A stretch of DNA of 64,000 nucleotides, taken from Terrimonas sp. (GTDB lineage: Bacteria; Bacteroidota; Bacteroidia; Chitinophagales; Chitinophagaceae). The notes beneath the pieces are model-generated. The model saw nothing but the letters and a program-made list of their open reading frames with translations. It was not told the DNA's origin and did no database searches. The position numbers and the translations under genes were made by a program. The DNA is taken from contig NZ_QCZJ01000002.1 of NCBI RefSeq assembly GCF_003075435.1, positions 62,001 to 126,000 of the forward strand, given 5' to 3'. This document shows, piece by piece, positions 9,501 to 18,204 of this stretch (positions are counted from its first letter, which is position 1; every line of letters begins with the position of its first letter).

Positions 9501-10008
9501 GTGGAACATGACCCGTAGCCTTTTGCTGGAACTTATCGGAAAGAAAGGGTTGACCCGTTTGATAACACCCAACTTTGACAACAGGAATTACAATATCGAA
9601 GGTATAGGGCTGGAGCCAAGGCTTTCCTTTACCCGTAATACCAATTTCAGGATACTGCTGGGGTATAAGTTTGATGATAAAACCAATACCGATTCTACAC
9701 AAAAAGCAACCATACATTCTTTGATAAGCGAAGCTAAATATAATGTGGTATCAAGTACTTCCGTTACTGCAAAATTTACTTACAGCCAGATTAAATATTC
9801 AGATCCGGCCAATGCAAACAGTGCTAATACTTCGGTTTCCTATATCATGCTTGATGCGCTGCTGCCCGGAAAGAATTTTTTGTGGACGGTAGACCTTACC
9901 AAACGGCTCACTTCTTATCTTGAGTTAAATTTTCAGTATGAGGGGAGAAAATCCGCTGCATCAAATACCGTACATGTAGGCAGGGCATCGTTGCGGGCGA
10001 TATTTTGA
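6529..10008 (+). CDS. Very large outer-membrane beta-barrel-like protein (1159 aa)
   Basis: The protein begins at a TTG codon with a clear signal peptide (MKNRLLLIWLCFMGVQWGVAQ). Its body alternates short hydrophobic and polar stretches, as in beta strands, and the last residue is Phe, typical of outer-membrane barrels. A block near residue 285 (VYIDGELLQRGEDQDYVINYN followed by AEVTFTPKRMI) resembles a module found in SprA-like and other giant surface proteins. A Ca-binding-like DYNNDGIQQLNEFE motif lies near residue 845. No plug domain or TonB box was recognised. A transport, secretion or gliding-type surface role is possible; the function is unknown. It has no obvious partner genes nearby. 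Confidence 0.7.
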   Translation: MKNRLLLIWLCFMGVQWGVAQQNPSLSNLRKKVISPVTDTIRLDTLSIVPGTFKITGISHEAYILDYFNARLTWKQKPATDSLLVFYRVFPGSFHTTYQRMRFDSIKNNFFAGADLGVNTSQNSIFDFGNVNYNGSFGRGLSFGNQQDVVLNSTLNLQMSGYLADSIQIAAAITDSNIPVQPDGNTQNLNEFDKVFIQFKKNGWHFDIGDIDIRQQQNYFLNYYSRLQGGAFEQETNVSPSIKNHFLVSGAIAKGKYTRNVFQGTEGNQGPYRLQGPNNELFFIVLAGTERVYIDGELLQRGEDQDYVINYNTAEVTFTPKRMITKDSRIQVEFGYADRNYLNAQLYFFDEAAIGKKLKVRLAAYSNADARNSPINQTLDIKQKQFLADVGDSVQNALYPSQSLDTFATNKILYRKIDTVYNNTAHDSVFVYAATKEDQLYSLAFTEVGAGRGNYVPDETNAANGKVFKWVSPDENNIPRGNYEPVILLIAPKKQQLVTIGADYALSDKTIISTDLALSNYNINSFSSKNKGDDIGYAAKFALMDTRPVKKSAKDITLTSQLSYEWVQDRFKPIERLRTVEFYRDWGLPITVNAATENLFKIGAQLNGKSGNTVQYKFENYLRGDGYSGVRNSILQRSDYGNWHFNNQLNITNFNLSDQKGYYLKPVLDISKDFPSLGNHRIGAGYTLERNFSRYKQLDSLNAANFAFDIWQVYVKSPVSKPNKWGVTYFTRSDSYPYLGKLLRSDRSNNVNAYTELMKSEKHQLRVNITYRKLDILDDKVNPTRKAEETILGRTEYLINEFKGLINGNVLYEVGTGQEQKRNFTYVEVPAGQGEFTWIDYNNDGIQQLNEFELSQFKDQAKYIRIFTPTNEYIKANYLQFNYSFIINPRAAINAAKANGFQKLLTRLYFQSSLQVYKKEMSGSLSFNPFSTALSDTSLIILNNVFSNSFSFNRSSSVWGLDLNNIRNDNKAFLTYGYESRKVNEWNVKSRWNMTRSLLLELIGKKGLTRLITPNFDNRNYNIEGIGLEPRLSFTRNTNFRILLGYKFDDKTNTDSTQKATIHSLISEAKYNVVSSTSVTAKFTYSQIKYSDPANANSANTSVSYIMLDALLPGKNFLWTVDLTKRLTSYLELNFQYEGRKSAASNTVHVGRASLRAIF

Positions 10009-10114
10009 TTTTAATGTATACATGATTTTACAATCTTCCTATTGAACATTTATGAAGTTTTGCATCCATCTTTTGTGTATTTTATGAATGAAAAATTTCA
10101 TGTACGTTTGAACC

Positions 10115-11074
10115 ATGCAACCGGTGATTTCTACAGATAAATTACAGATGTTTGAGAACAGGCTGGCCAAAGTATTCAAACATATTCATAAGCAGGCAAA
10201 GCGCCAGGATATTACCTGTTACCGGGTATATGATCATGACCTGCCGGAATTTCCGATGAGTATTGATTTTTATGAAGACAAACTATATATAGCGGAATAC
10301 CGCCGCAGGCATGGTATGAGCGATGAGGAACATGAACAATGGCTTGATGCCGCGTTAGCTGTGGTTGAAAAGGTATTGTGTGTGGCGCAGGATAAGATTT
10401 ATGTAAAACAAAGACAGCGTAAGCAGGGCCGGTTGGGACAATACCAGAAAGTAAGCGAAGAAAAAGAGTATTTTGTTGTAGAAGAAGCCGGGTTAAAGTT
10501 TAAGGTAAACTTATCTGATTACTTAGATACCGGTTTGTTTTTAGATCATCGTATAACAAGAGCAATGGTAAAGCAGGAAGCAGCCGGAAAAAGAGTATTG
10601 AATCTTTTTGCCTATACCGGCTCCTTCAGCGTGTATGCGGCAGCGGGAGGTGCTTCTTCGGTCACCACGGTTGATCTCTCCAAAACATATCTTACCTGGG
10701 CTGAAGAAAACATGGTATTGAATGGCTTTAATGATACCTCCTTTCGTTTTGATAATGCTGATGTAAAGCAATACCTGCAGGAGTTGAAACCGAATATGTT
10801 CGACCTCGTAATAATGGATCCGCCCACATTCAGCAACAGTAAAAAAATGAAGGACGATTTTCTGGATATACAGAGAGATCATGTGGAGCTGATCAGCAAT
10901 GTACTATATGCCATGTCGCCAGGAGCCATTTTATATTTCAGCACTAATTTTACAAAGTTTATACTGGATAAAGAAAATATACATTGTTCCACAATAAAAG
11001 ATATTACCGGCGCAACAACGCCTTTTGATTTTTCGGGTAAGCTTAAACGTTATTGCTGGAAAATAGTAAAATAA
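10115..11074 (+). CDS. Class I SAM-dependent 23S rRNA methyltransferase (RlmK/RlmI-like)
   Basis: This 319-residue cytoplasmic enzyme resembles the C-terminal half (RlmK part) of E. coli RlmL and also RlmI. The N-terminal part has the family block FENRLAKVFKHIHKQAKR and CYRVYDHDLPEF. The SAM-binding motif I is LNLFAYTGSFSVYAA (about 167-181), followed by an acidic residue in TTVDLS. Motif IV is MDPPTFSNSKKM (about 239-250). It probably methylates 23S rRNA; G2069 N7 (RlmK) and C1962 C5 (RlmI) are the known options, and the substrate is not settled by sequence. The acetoacetyl-CoA synthetase gene starts 12 bp downstream, so they are likely co-transcribed. Confidence 0.82.
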   Translation: MQPVISTDKLQMFENRLAKVFKHIHKQAKRQDITCYRVYDHDLPEFPMSIDFYEDKLYIAEYRRRHGMSDEEHEQWLDAALAVVEKVLCVAQDKIYVKQRQRKQGRLGQYQKVSEEKEYFVVEEAGLKFKVNLSDYLDTGLFLDHRITRAMVKQEAAGKRVLNLFAYTGSFSVYAAAGGASSVTTVDLSKTYLTWAEENMVLNGFNDTSFRFDNADVKQYLQELKPNMFDLVIMDPPTFSNSKKMKDDFLDIQRDHVELISNVLYAMSPGAILYFSTNFTKFILDKENIHCSTIKDITGATTPFDFSGKLKRYCWKIVK

Positions 11075-11086
11075 AATTGAAGTAGT

Positions 11087-13039
11087 ATGGAGCCTGCTGT
11101 TTTATGGACACCGTCTGCAGAATGGAAAGAACATTCAAATTTGAGCTATTACGCCAAATGGCTTGGTATTCATTACGACGTATCAGTCCATAATTACAAA
11201 GCTTTATGGGAGTGGTCTGTGCAGCATGTTGATCTGTTCTGGAAGAGCATAACTGAGCATTTTGATATTATCTGGCACAACCCATATAGCATAGTGATTA
11301 GCGATGATGCCATGCCACATACAAAGTGGTTTGAGGGTGGCACACTAAATTATGCGGAACATGTTTTCAGAAATGCAAATAGCGAATACCCGGCAATAAT
11401 ATTTCAATCAGAGCAACAGGCCTTAACTTCTGTTAGCTGGGAAATGTTGAAGAATGATACAGCTGCACTGCAAACTTATCTTATTGCACAAGGTATTAAA
11501 CCTGGAGACAGAATAGCGGGTTATCTTCCTAATATTCCGGAAGCGTCTGTAGCACTGCTGGCTTCAATGGCCATCGGGGCCGTTTGGAGTAGTTGCTCTC
11601 CTGATTTTGGTGTGGAAAGCGTGATTGAACGTTTTAAACAAATAGAACCCAGAATTTTAATTGCCGCAGATGGATATTCATATAATGGTAAAACCTTCAG
11701 CCGCCTGGATGCGGTAAAACAAATAAAAACAGCATTACCCAGTGTTGAAAAGGTGATTATTATTCCATACCTGGATAAAGTAAGTATAGAAGAAAATGTT
11801 GAAGCCGAAAAATGGAACGATATAATGCAAACAGCTTTTAATGAGCTGACTTTTATGCCTCTACCATTTGAGCATCCCGTCTGGATCTTATATTCTTCAG
11901 GCACTACAGGTGTACCAAAGGCTATTACGCACAGTCATGGCGGTGTTTTGCTTGAACATTATAAATATTTATGGTTTCACAATGACATTAAGCCCTGTGA
12001 AATTTTTTTTTGGTTCACCACTACCGGCTGGATGATGTGGAACTACCTGCACGGCGCATTGCTTGCAGGCGCTACTATTGTGTTGTATGATGGAAGTCCG
12101 GGTTATCCGGACTTAAATGTGTTATGGAAACTGGCAGAACAGACCGGGCTTCATCATTTTGGTACAAGTGCGCCATATATTATGGCCTGCAAAAAAGCAG
12201 GTATACGTCCCCGTGAGTCTTATGATTTATCAGCTCTACGTTCTATAAGTTCTACAGGTTCTCCATTGCCGCCTGAAGGGTTTGATTATGTATATGAGAA
12301 CATAAAAAAAGATGTTTGGTTATGCAGCATGAGCGGCGGAACAGATGTGTGCACCGCGTTTGTAGGCGGCGTGCCCTGGCGTAACGTATATGAAGGTGAA
12401 ATACAGGGCAGGGCTTTAGGATGCAGTATGTATGCTTTTGATGAGGAGGGTAATGCGGTATCAGATGAGGTAGGAGAGATGGTAATAACAAAGCCGATGC
12501 CCTCCATGCCGGTATACTTTTGGAATGATCCGGATTTTGAAAAATATACTGCCAGTTATTTTGAAACATATCCCGGTATATGGAGGCACGGCGATTGGTT
12601 AAAGATAACGCCCCGGGATGGTGTAGTGATTTTAGGAAGATCGGATGCTACACTCAACCGGCAGGGAGTACGTATAGGAACTGCTGAAATTTATCGTGCA
12701 GTTGATAAAATAGATAAAGTAAAAGACAGCCTGATAGTGAATATTGAATTGACCGGAGGTGGCGATTACATGCCTTTGTTTGTGGTAATGAAAGATGGGA
12801 TTTTACTGGATGAAGAAATAAAGCTGTTAATAAAAGCTACATTACGTACAACCTATTCTCCCCGGCATGTACCCGACGAAATTATAGAAGTAAAAGATTT
12901 GCCCTATACCATCAGCGGAAAAAAAATGGAAATGCCGGTAAAGAAAATATTGATGGGAAAACCGGTGAATGAAGGAGCTGTAAAGAACCCTGAATCGCTT
13001 GAGTTTTTTAAGCGTTTTGCAGAAGTAAAAAAAATCTAG
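11087..13039 (+). CDS. aacS: Acetoacetyl-CoA synthetase (acetoacetate-CoA ligase)
   Basis: This 650-residue ANL-superfamily enzyme activates acetoacetate with ATP and CoA, feeding ketone bodies or PHB-type carbon into acetyl-CoA metabolism. The length and N-terminal blocks (WFEGGTLNYAEH) match acetoacetate-CoA ligases rather than acetyl-CoA synthetase. The AMP-binding signature ILYSSGTTGVPKAITHSHGG is at about residues 267-286, the hinge GRHGDWLK-type region around 500, and the catalytic lysine in YTISGKKMEMPVKK near 608. It is cytoplasmic. It ends 4 bp from the convergent AI-2E family gene with no terminator hairpin between them. Confidence 0.92.
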   Translation: MEPAVLWTPSAEWKEHSNLSYYAKWLGIHYDVSVHNYKALWEWSVQHVDLFWKSITEHFDIIWHNPYSIVISDDAMPHTKWFEGGTLNYAEHVFRNANSEYPAIIFQSEQQALTSVSWEMLKNDTAALQTYLIAQGIKPGDRIAGYLPNIPEASVALLASMAIGAVWSSCSPDFGVESVIERFKQIEPRILIAADGYSYNGKTFSRLDAVKQIKTALPSVEKVIIIPYLDKVSIEENVEAEKWNDIMQTAFNELTFMPLPFEHPVWILYSSGTTGVPKAITHSHGGVLLEHYKYLWFHNDIKPCEIFFWFTTTGWMMWNYLHGALLAGATIVLYDGSPGYPDLNVLWKLAEQTGLHHFGTSAPYIMACKKAGIRPRESYDLSALRSISSTGSPLPPEGFDYVYENIKKDVWLCSMSGGTDVCTAFVGGVPWRNVYEGEIQGRALGCSMYAFDEEGNAVSDEVGEMVITKPMPSMPVYFWNDPDFEKYTASYFETYPGIWRHGDWLKITPRDGVVILGRSDATLNRQGVRIGTAEIYRAVDKIDKVKDSLIVNIELTGGGDYMPLFVVMKDGILLDEEIKLLIKATLRTTYSPRHVPDEIIEVKDLPYTISGKKMEMPVKKILMGKPVNEGAVKNPESLEFFKRFAEVKKI

Positions 13040-13043
13040 CTCT

Positions 13044-14183
13044 TTATTCCTTCTCATCATTATCCTCGTTTGTTTCTTCTGCCTTCCTTACATGTTTATT
13101 TCTCAGTCGTACAACCGGGTTAGTCATAGGGCTTAATCCAGGTCTTTCATCCCCGAGCAAGAATCCCCAATGCTTAAAGCCTGTAGAATGATCAAACATG
13201 ATCTTGAAAATAGCTACAAGCGGCAGGGAAAGAAACATTCCCGATATACCGGCTATTGTGCCACCTACAATAACTGCTATGATACTTACCAATGCATTTA
13301 TTTTAACTTTAGATCCAACAATGCGGGGCATTAAAATATTGTTGTCGAGAAATTGCACCGCTGCAATAACGCCTAATACAAGTAATACCTGCGAAAGTTG
13401 ATTGGACGAAGAAAGCGTTAACAAAACGCCGATTATATTACCAATCAAAGCCCCCACATAGGGAATAAGATTGAGCACCGCAAAGATAATCGCGATCAAC
13501 CATGCATGTTTTATTCCAAACAACATCAAAATAGTACCTAATAATATGGTCATGTAAGTAATCTGTATCAACAAACCAAAGAGATAGCTTTTAATGATTA
13601 CTTCTGTGCCGCGTAATGCTGATTCTACCTGCGGGTGATCCTCCTGCTTGAACCACAGAAACACAAAACGCAGTAAAAGGTTTTTATAAAACAATAAAAG
13701 AAAAACATAAATAGGAACAAGTCCAACAAAAACAAAAACGCCTGTTAGTGTTACTGCTGCTCCACTAAGATAAGAGCCTGCATTATTCAGTAGTTTTGAA
13801 CTTTGTTCGTTCAGAACAGATAATTGTTTGGAGGCACTTACCTCAAATTCCTGTTCAATCCATGAACTGAGTGTTGCCCAGTGCTGATTAATATTTTTCT
13901 CTATTTGAGGAAATTCACGAACCAGGCTTGCAATCTGAAAGGAAAGCAGCGTTCCTATACCTATTATGACAAGCGAAGCGGTAAGTATACTTAAAACAAT
14001 GGCTATGACTTCAGGTATCTTTATTTTAACTAAAAACCGGTATACAGGCAATAATACAAGGCTTACGAAAAATGCCATCAGCAATGGCATTATAATATCG
14101 CTGGCTACAGAAAATAAGGCTAATAACAGGCATATACCCAGTAGCTCGATTGACCGTTTTACGGTAAGTGGCAAATTGTTCAT
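13044..14183 (-). CDS. AI-2E family transporter (PerM-like)
   Basis: This 379-residue inner-membrane protein has two N-terminal hydrophobic segments, a soluble loop (about 70-140), and a cluster of membrane helices to about residue 340. That is the usual arrangement of the AI-2E/PerM/YdiK family. The C-terminal block (NNILMPRIVGSKVKINALVS, IAVIVGGTIAGISGMFLSLP) is the family hallmark. Members have been linked to autoinducer-2 export or Na+/H+ antiport, but the substrate here is unknown. The C-terminus is a charged tail rich in Glu and Asp. It is convergent with aacS, and the next gene on the same strand starts 86 bp upstream. Confidence 0.88.
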   Translation of the reverse strand: MNNLPLTVKRSIELLGICLLLALFSVASDIIMPLLMAFFVSLVLLPVYRFLVKIKIPEVIAIVLSILTASLVIIGIGTLLSFQIASLVREFPQIEKNINQHWATLSSWIEQEFEVSASKQLSVLNEQSSKLLNNAGSYLSGAAVTLTGVFVFVGLVPIYVFLLLFYKNLLLRFVFLWFKQEDHPQVESALRGTEVIIKSYLFGLLIQITYMTILLGTILMLFGIKHAWLIAIIFAVLNLIPYVGALIGNIIGVLLTLSSSNQLSQVLLVLGVIAAVQFLDNNILMPRIVGSKVKINALVSIIAVIVGGTIAGISGMFLSLPLVAIFKIMFDHSTGFKHWGFLLGDERPGLSPMTNPVVRLRNKHVRKAEETNEDNDEKE

Positions 14184-14269
14184 ATAATGCTTTCAATTGT
14201 ATATAAAAATATGCCAGTAATTTAATATTATCATAAAAATAGGAGGCACCCGGGTATTTGCATAAGCCG

Positions 14270-14752
14270 TCAGCGGCATAACCATTCAATCATATCAACT
14301 ATGCGTTCTAAGTAAAATTGATCTGTACTGTCAAATGTATTTAATGTTGCGCTGTCAACGTCCAGTATGGCTACAACCGTATTGTTTCTTATAACAGGTA
14401 TCACAATTTCTGATTTTGATAGACTGCTGCAGGCTATATGCCCGGGAAATTTTTCAACGTCAGGTACAATGATTGCTATCGCGCTTTCCCAACTGCTCCC
14501 GCAAACACCTTTGCCCTTACGGATACGGGTACAGGCTACCGGTCCCTGGAATGGACCCAGGACCAATTCTTCCTGCCTTACAATATAAAATCCCACCCAA
14601 AACCAGCCGAATTGTTCTTTTAATGCCCCCGTAATATTCGCGAGATTCGCTATAAGGTCTGGTTCTCCTTCAATTAATGCTTTTATTTGCGGCAGTAGCG
14701 TTTCATACTGTTCTGCTTTTGTACCGGATGATATTATTAAGTCTTCTGCCAT
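14270..14752 (-). CDS. msrC: Free methionine-(R)-sulfoxide reductase (GAF domain, fRMsr/MsrC)
   Basis: This 160-residue cytosolic GAF-domain enzyme reduces free methionine-(R)-sulfoxide, an oxidative-stress repair function. All three family cysteines are present at Cys74 (GPVACTRI), Cys84 (GKGVCGSS) and Cys108 (GHIACSSLS). That is exactly ten positions before the E. coli Cys84, Cys94 and Cys118. The block SEIVIPVIRNNTVVAILDVDS is also typical. The protein is full length for the family. It lies upstream of the AI-2E gene on the same strand, 86 bp apart; a functional link is not evident. Confidence 0.93.
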   Translation of the reverse strand: MAEDLIISSGTKAEQYETLLPQIKALIEGEPDLIANLANITGALKEQFGWFWVGFYIVRQEELVLGPFQGPVACTRIRKGKGVCGSSWESAIAIIVPDVEKFPGHIACSSLSKSEIVIPVIRNNTVVAILDVDSATLNTFDSTDQFYLERIVDMIEWLCR

Positions 14753-14837
14753 GAATCAAAGATAATTTAAACTTGCTTAAATGGCAGAGGCGGGCTGACA
14801 TCAAATCCTGGCAATAATATCTGTAGCAGGATTTTAA

Positions 14838-14876
14838 CACAAAGCGGCACAAAGATTTACACAAAGAACCACAAAG
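14838..14876 (+). repeat. Four CACAAAG motifs spaced 10-12 bp
   Basis: CACAAAG starts at 14838, 14848, 14860 and 14870, with unrelated spacers between copies. The near-helical spacing could suit a protein that binds one face of DNA. It may instead be a degenerate intergenic repeat, since ACAAAG-type runs are frequent in this phylum. Confidence 0.6.
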
Positions 14877-14930
14877 CAATGATCCATTCCGCTGTGACGG
14901 GGTATGCTGCGCAATGATAATCGGGTTTTA

Positions 14931-14938
14931 TAAATTTG
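14931..14938 (+). promoter_or_regulatory. Possible -7 box (TAAATTTG)
   Basis: TAAATTTG matches TAnnTTTG 29 bp before the reductase start. A second weaker candidate (TTAATTTG) overlaps 14945-14952. Confidence 0.45.
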
Positions 14939-14967
14939 ATGCTGTTAATTTGTAATCAGTTTAAAAA

Positions 14968-16041
14968 ATGGAAAAGATTTTACAATTACGTATTATTGAT
15001 ATTATTCCTGAAACAACAGAGGCTTATAGTTTTGTGCTGGAAGATATTGAAGGCAATGATATTCATTACAAGGCCGGGCAATTTCTAACCCTGATTTTTA
15101 TAATAAACAACCGTGAGGTAAGGCGTTCGTATTCCATATCATCAACATCCGGAGTGAATGAAAAGCTGCAGATCAGCGTAAAGCGTGTGCATAACGGGGA
15201 AATTTCAAGGCATTTAATTGATCATTATTCTGTTGGTGATATAGTAGAAGCGATTGCACCTTCAGGTATGTTTGTATTGAATGAAGGAAGCTATGAAAAT
15301 AAAGATGTGATACTACTTGCTGCAGGCAGTGGTATTACGCCCATGATATCTGTAATAAAAGAGCTGTTATATAAAAGAAGCGCCAATTCTGTTGTACTGA
15401 TGTACCAGAACAGATCCGTGCAAACTACTATCTTCAGGAGCGAAATAGAAAAGATTGCCACTGATTTTTCAACAAAATTCCATTGGCTTGATTTCAGGAG
15501 CTCAGACCAGGAAGATGCTTTCTACCGGAGATTAAATAATGAAAAATTAGAAATGTTGATCCCGGGTTATATAAAATATGATCCTGCGAAAACTTCTTTT
15601 TTTATCTGCGGGCCGGAATCGTTTATGCGTATGTGCCAGTTCACTGTTACGCTGATGGGATTTGACAGTAAGCAAATAAGGAAAGAACATTTTGTTATTG
15701 ATAAACCGCCGGCTCCGCCACTGATTATAAATCCTCAGCCGGCTAAGGTTACTATTTTGCAGCAGCATATTTCGTTTGAAACAATGTATCCCAAAACCAT
15801 TCTTCAGTCGGCGCTTGATCAGCATATTGCTTTGCCGTATAGTTGCAAAGGCGGAAGATGTTCTACCTGCGTAGCAACATGTGTAAGCGGCGAGGTTATT
15901 ATGAGTATGAATGACGTGCTGACCGAAAAAGATATGAAAGCAGGCCTGATCCTGACCTGTGTTGGCTATGCCGTTACAGATATTGCATTGGAATATAGTA
16001 CTGATGCGGCAGGCAAAGACAATCGATTACAACATGTCTGA
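14968..16041 (+). CDS. FAD/NAD(P)-dependent reductase with C-terminal 2Fe-2S ferredoxin domain (PaaE-like)
   Basis: This 357-residue electron-transfer protein passes electrons from NAD(P)H through FAD to a plant-type 2Fe-2S cluster and then to an oxygenase or reductase partner. The flavin-binding RRSYSISS motif is near residue 52, the nucleotide-binding AAGSGITPM near 113. The ferredoxin domain has YSCKGGRCSTC (Cys293, Cys298, Cys301) with the fourth ligand in LTCVGY. The domain order matches PaaE of phenylacetyl-CoA epoxidase and Hcr-type reductases. No paa genes are visible here, so the partner is unknown. Its last 15 bp overlap the convergent cytidine deaminase gene. Confidence 0.85.
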   Translation: MEKILQLRIIDIIPETTEAYSFVLEDIEGNDIHYKAGQFLTLIFIINNREVRRSYSISSTSGVNEKLQISVKRVHNGEISRHLIDHYSVGDIVEAIAPSGMFVLNEGSYENKDVILLAAGSGITPMISVIKELLYKRSANSVVLMYQNRSVQTTIFRSEIEKIATDFSTKFHWLDFRSSDQEDAFYRRLNNEKLEMLIPGYIKYDPAKTSFFICGPESFMRMCQFTVTLMGFDSKQIRKEHFVIDKPPAPPLIINPQPAKVTILQQHISFETMYPKTILQSALDQHIALPYSCKGGRCSTCVATCVSGEVIMSMNDVLTEKDMKAGLILTCVGYAVTDIALEYSTDAAGKDNRLQHV

Positions 16042-16521
16042 TCCGGAAAAAGAAAAGGGGAGGAGGTCAGCGATATTTTCAATAATATATATAGCCCCTT
16101 CCATTCCGGCAAGTATCAGCCTGATTGGTTTTTGCTGTTGCAGTTGATATTCTAAAATACTTTGCCTGCAGATGCCACATGGCGCTACAGGTTTGCCGCT
16201 TTTATTATTCTTTTTATTAAAATAGCTGATGGCAATGGTATCAATACCAATTTTGGGATAGAATGATGAAATCGCGGACAGCAATACCCGCTCTGCACAT
16301 AACCCTGCCGGTGAAGAAGCATTTTCCTGGTTGGAGCCTTTTACTATTTCTCCGTTATACAGTAATGCAGCCGCTCCAACGGTAAACATTGAATACGGCG
16401 CATAGGCATCACCGGTAGCATTGCGGGCTTCAAGCAGTAATGCTTTGTCGTTTTCCATCAATGCCTCAACCGACTCAAATACCGAATAGCTCAACGTGAT
16501 ATGCTTCTTTTCCGCAGGCAT
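16027..16521 (-). CDS. cdd: Cytidine deaminase
   Basis: This 164-residue zinc enzyme deaminates cytidine and deoxycytidine in pyrimidine salvage. The catalytic motif is GLCAERVLL, with zinc ligand Cys75 and proton-shuttling Glu77. The second zinc motif is PCGICRQ with Cys115 and Cys118. This is the Cys-Cys-Cys ligand set of the small homotetrameric class. APYSMFTVGAA at about residue 41 is the substrate-loop signature. The gene starts 21 bp after lepB on the same strand, so the two may be co-transcribed. Its 3' end overlaps the convergent reductase gene by 15 bp. Confidence 0.94.
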   Translation of the reverse strand: MPAEKKHITLSYSVFESVEALMENDKALLLEARNATGDAYAPYSMFTVGAAALLYNGEIVKGSNQENASSPAGLCAERVLLSAISSFYPKIGIDTIAISYFNKKNNKSGKPVAPCGICRQSILEYQLQQQKPIRLILAGMEGAIYIIENIADLLPFSFSGSDML

Positions 16522-16542
16522 TACAATGCTGTTAATGAATGA

Positions 16543-18060
16543 TTATTTGATTGATCTGAATAGCCTGTTCCATCTGGGGGCCTTATCCCAGCTAAACCAT
16601 ATTAAGGAAGCACGTCCTACAACATGATCTTCCGGCACAAAACCCCAGAATCTTGAATCCTGTGAGTTATGGCGGTTGTCACCCATCAGCCAGAAATAAT
16701 CCATCTTAAAAGTATATTGATTGGTTTCCTGCCCGTTAATGATAAACTTACCATCTTTTTCTTCGAGTTTATTGCCTTCATATACATTTATCACTCTCCT
16801 GTAAATAGAAACATTTTCCGGAGTTAATGTTATAGAGGAGCCTTTTTTAGGAATCCAGACAGGCCCATAAAAATCCTCACTCCACTTGTAATGCGCGGTA
16901 TCCTGCGGAAACATTTTAGTATATCTTGGTTCATCTTCAGCATACTCTTTAGCATCCGGATAATTTAGCTTTTTTGATACACTTTCTATATAGGGTTGCT
17001 GCTTCATTTTTTCTGCTTCAGCTTCTGTAAGTGTAATTAAATATTCACTATTTCCTGAAATGGAAATTTGTCCATATTTTCCTTCTACATTGAATTCTTC
17101 CTTGAGAACTTCTTCATCAAGGGCAACCCCTTTTGTTTTTACTATATAATTAGTTGCCGAATTTGGTGGTACATAAGCAGTTGAGCCATTTACGTACAAA
17201 ATTGCTTCTTTCAATTGTATTGTGTCACCGGGAATACCCACACACCGTTTAATAAAGTTCTCCCGTTTATCCACTGGTCTCACAATAATATCATCTCTAT
17301 CTAAAATGGCTTGTCTATCTCCTTTATATCTTTCTCTTAAGGCATCATAGTAGTTTATATTGGATTCATATTCACCAACAACCGTATCTCCTACGGGATA
17401 ATTAAATACTACCACATCATTGCGTTCTATCGGGCTTGACCATAATCTTTTGTACGGCAGTTTTATCCATTCCAGGTAAGATTTTGTGTTGATGACAGGT
17501 GCAGTATGATGCACAAAGGGAATAGCAAGTGGTGTATTGGGGAGCCTTGGTCCATAGCTTAGTTTACTTACAAACAGGAAATCATTTACCATAAGCGTTT
17601 TTTCCATACTGCCTGTTGGTATCACATAAGCTTCAAAAATAAAAGTGCGGATAATAGTAGCTGCAACAACGGCGAACACACCTGCGTCTATCCATTCCCG
17701 TGCTGAGGATTTTTTATAATTCTTTACCACAGCATTACCTGCATATCTTTCATTTTTTGAAAATCCCAGGTAAGGAAAGTATATAAATGGAAGAAATACC
17801 GCCGCAGTATGATGTAAAACTGAAAAACGGCCGAAGTGCTCAACAAACTTTATATATATCCAGATAGAAATAAATTGTCCTACAATGGGGATAAACTGGA
17901 GAAAAAACCAATGTTTTTTTAATGGCATTTTCTGTACCATTTCCCAGGTGTTATAATATGGTACAAGTGCCTTCCAGGGGTCGATACCGGCTTTTTTAAA
18001 CATGCCGTACAAGCCAATATGAAAACCGATAGTACATACAATAAAAATGATCAAGCCCAT
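16543..18060 (-). CDS. lepB: Signal peptidase I with N-terminal DUF5684-like membrane domain
   Basis: This 505-residue membrane protease removes signal peptides from exported proteins. The catalytic serine is Ser151 in VIPTGSMEKTLM and the general base is Lys271 in ENFIKRCVGIPGD. The C-terminal box MGDNRHNSQDSRFWG is intact. Before the peptidase domain are about 110 residues of hydrophobic sequence (GIDPWKALVPYYNTW, DUF5684-like), and the Ser-Lys spacing is enlarged by inserted segments. Both are common in Bacteroidota enzymes. Export of the many signal-peptide proteins in this window would depend on it. A possible TATTTTTG box lies 28-35 bp upstream on this strand. Confidence 0.94.
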   Translation of the reverse strand: MGLIIFIVCTIGFHIGLYGMFKKAGIDPWKALVPYYNTWEMVQKMPLKKHWFFLQFIPIVGQFISIWIYIKFVEHFGRFSVLHHTAAVFLPFIYFPYLGFSKNERYAGNAVVKNYKKSSAREWIDAGVFAVVAATIIRTFIFEAYVIPTGSMEKTLMVNDFLFVSKLSYGPRLPNTPLAIPFVHHTAPVINTKSYLEWIKLPYKRLWSSPIERNDVVVFNYPVGDTVVGEYESNINYYDALRERYKGDRQAILDRDDIIVRPVDKRENFIKRCVGIPGDTIQLKEAILYVNGSTAYVPPNSATNYIVKTKGVALDEEVLKEEFNVEGKYGQISISGNSEYLITLTEAEAEKMKQQPYIESVSKKLNYPDAKEYAEDEPRYTKMFPQDTAHYKWSEDFYGPVWIPKKGSSITLTPENVSIYRRVINVYEGNKLEEKDGKFIINGQETNQYTFKMDYFWLMGDNRHNSQDSRFWGFVPEDHVVGRASLIWFSWDKAPRWNRLFRSIK

Positions 18061-18087
18061 TGTTGAAACGTTAAATTAAAAAGTCGC

Positions 18088-18095
18088 CAAAAATA
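18088..18095 (-). promoter_or_regulatory. Possible -7 box for lepB (TATTTTTG on the minus strand)
   Basis: Read on the minus strand, TATTTTTG lies about 30 bp before the lepB start. No well-placed -33 TTG was found. Confidence 0.35.
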
Positions 18096-18204
18096 GTATA
18101 AATATTTATCATGGCTATAAGTAGGCAAATATGATGAAATGTTACAGGTTTGCTTTCTCTAAATTTGTTAAGGAAAACATATTGCCGTTAACCAGGTATT
18201 TACC

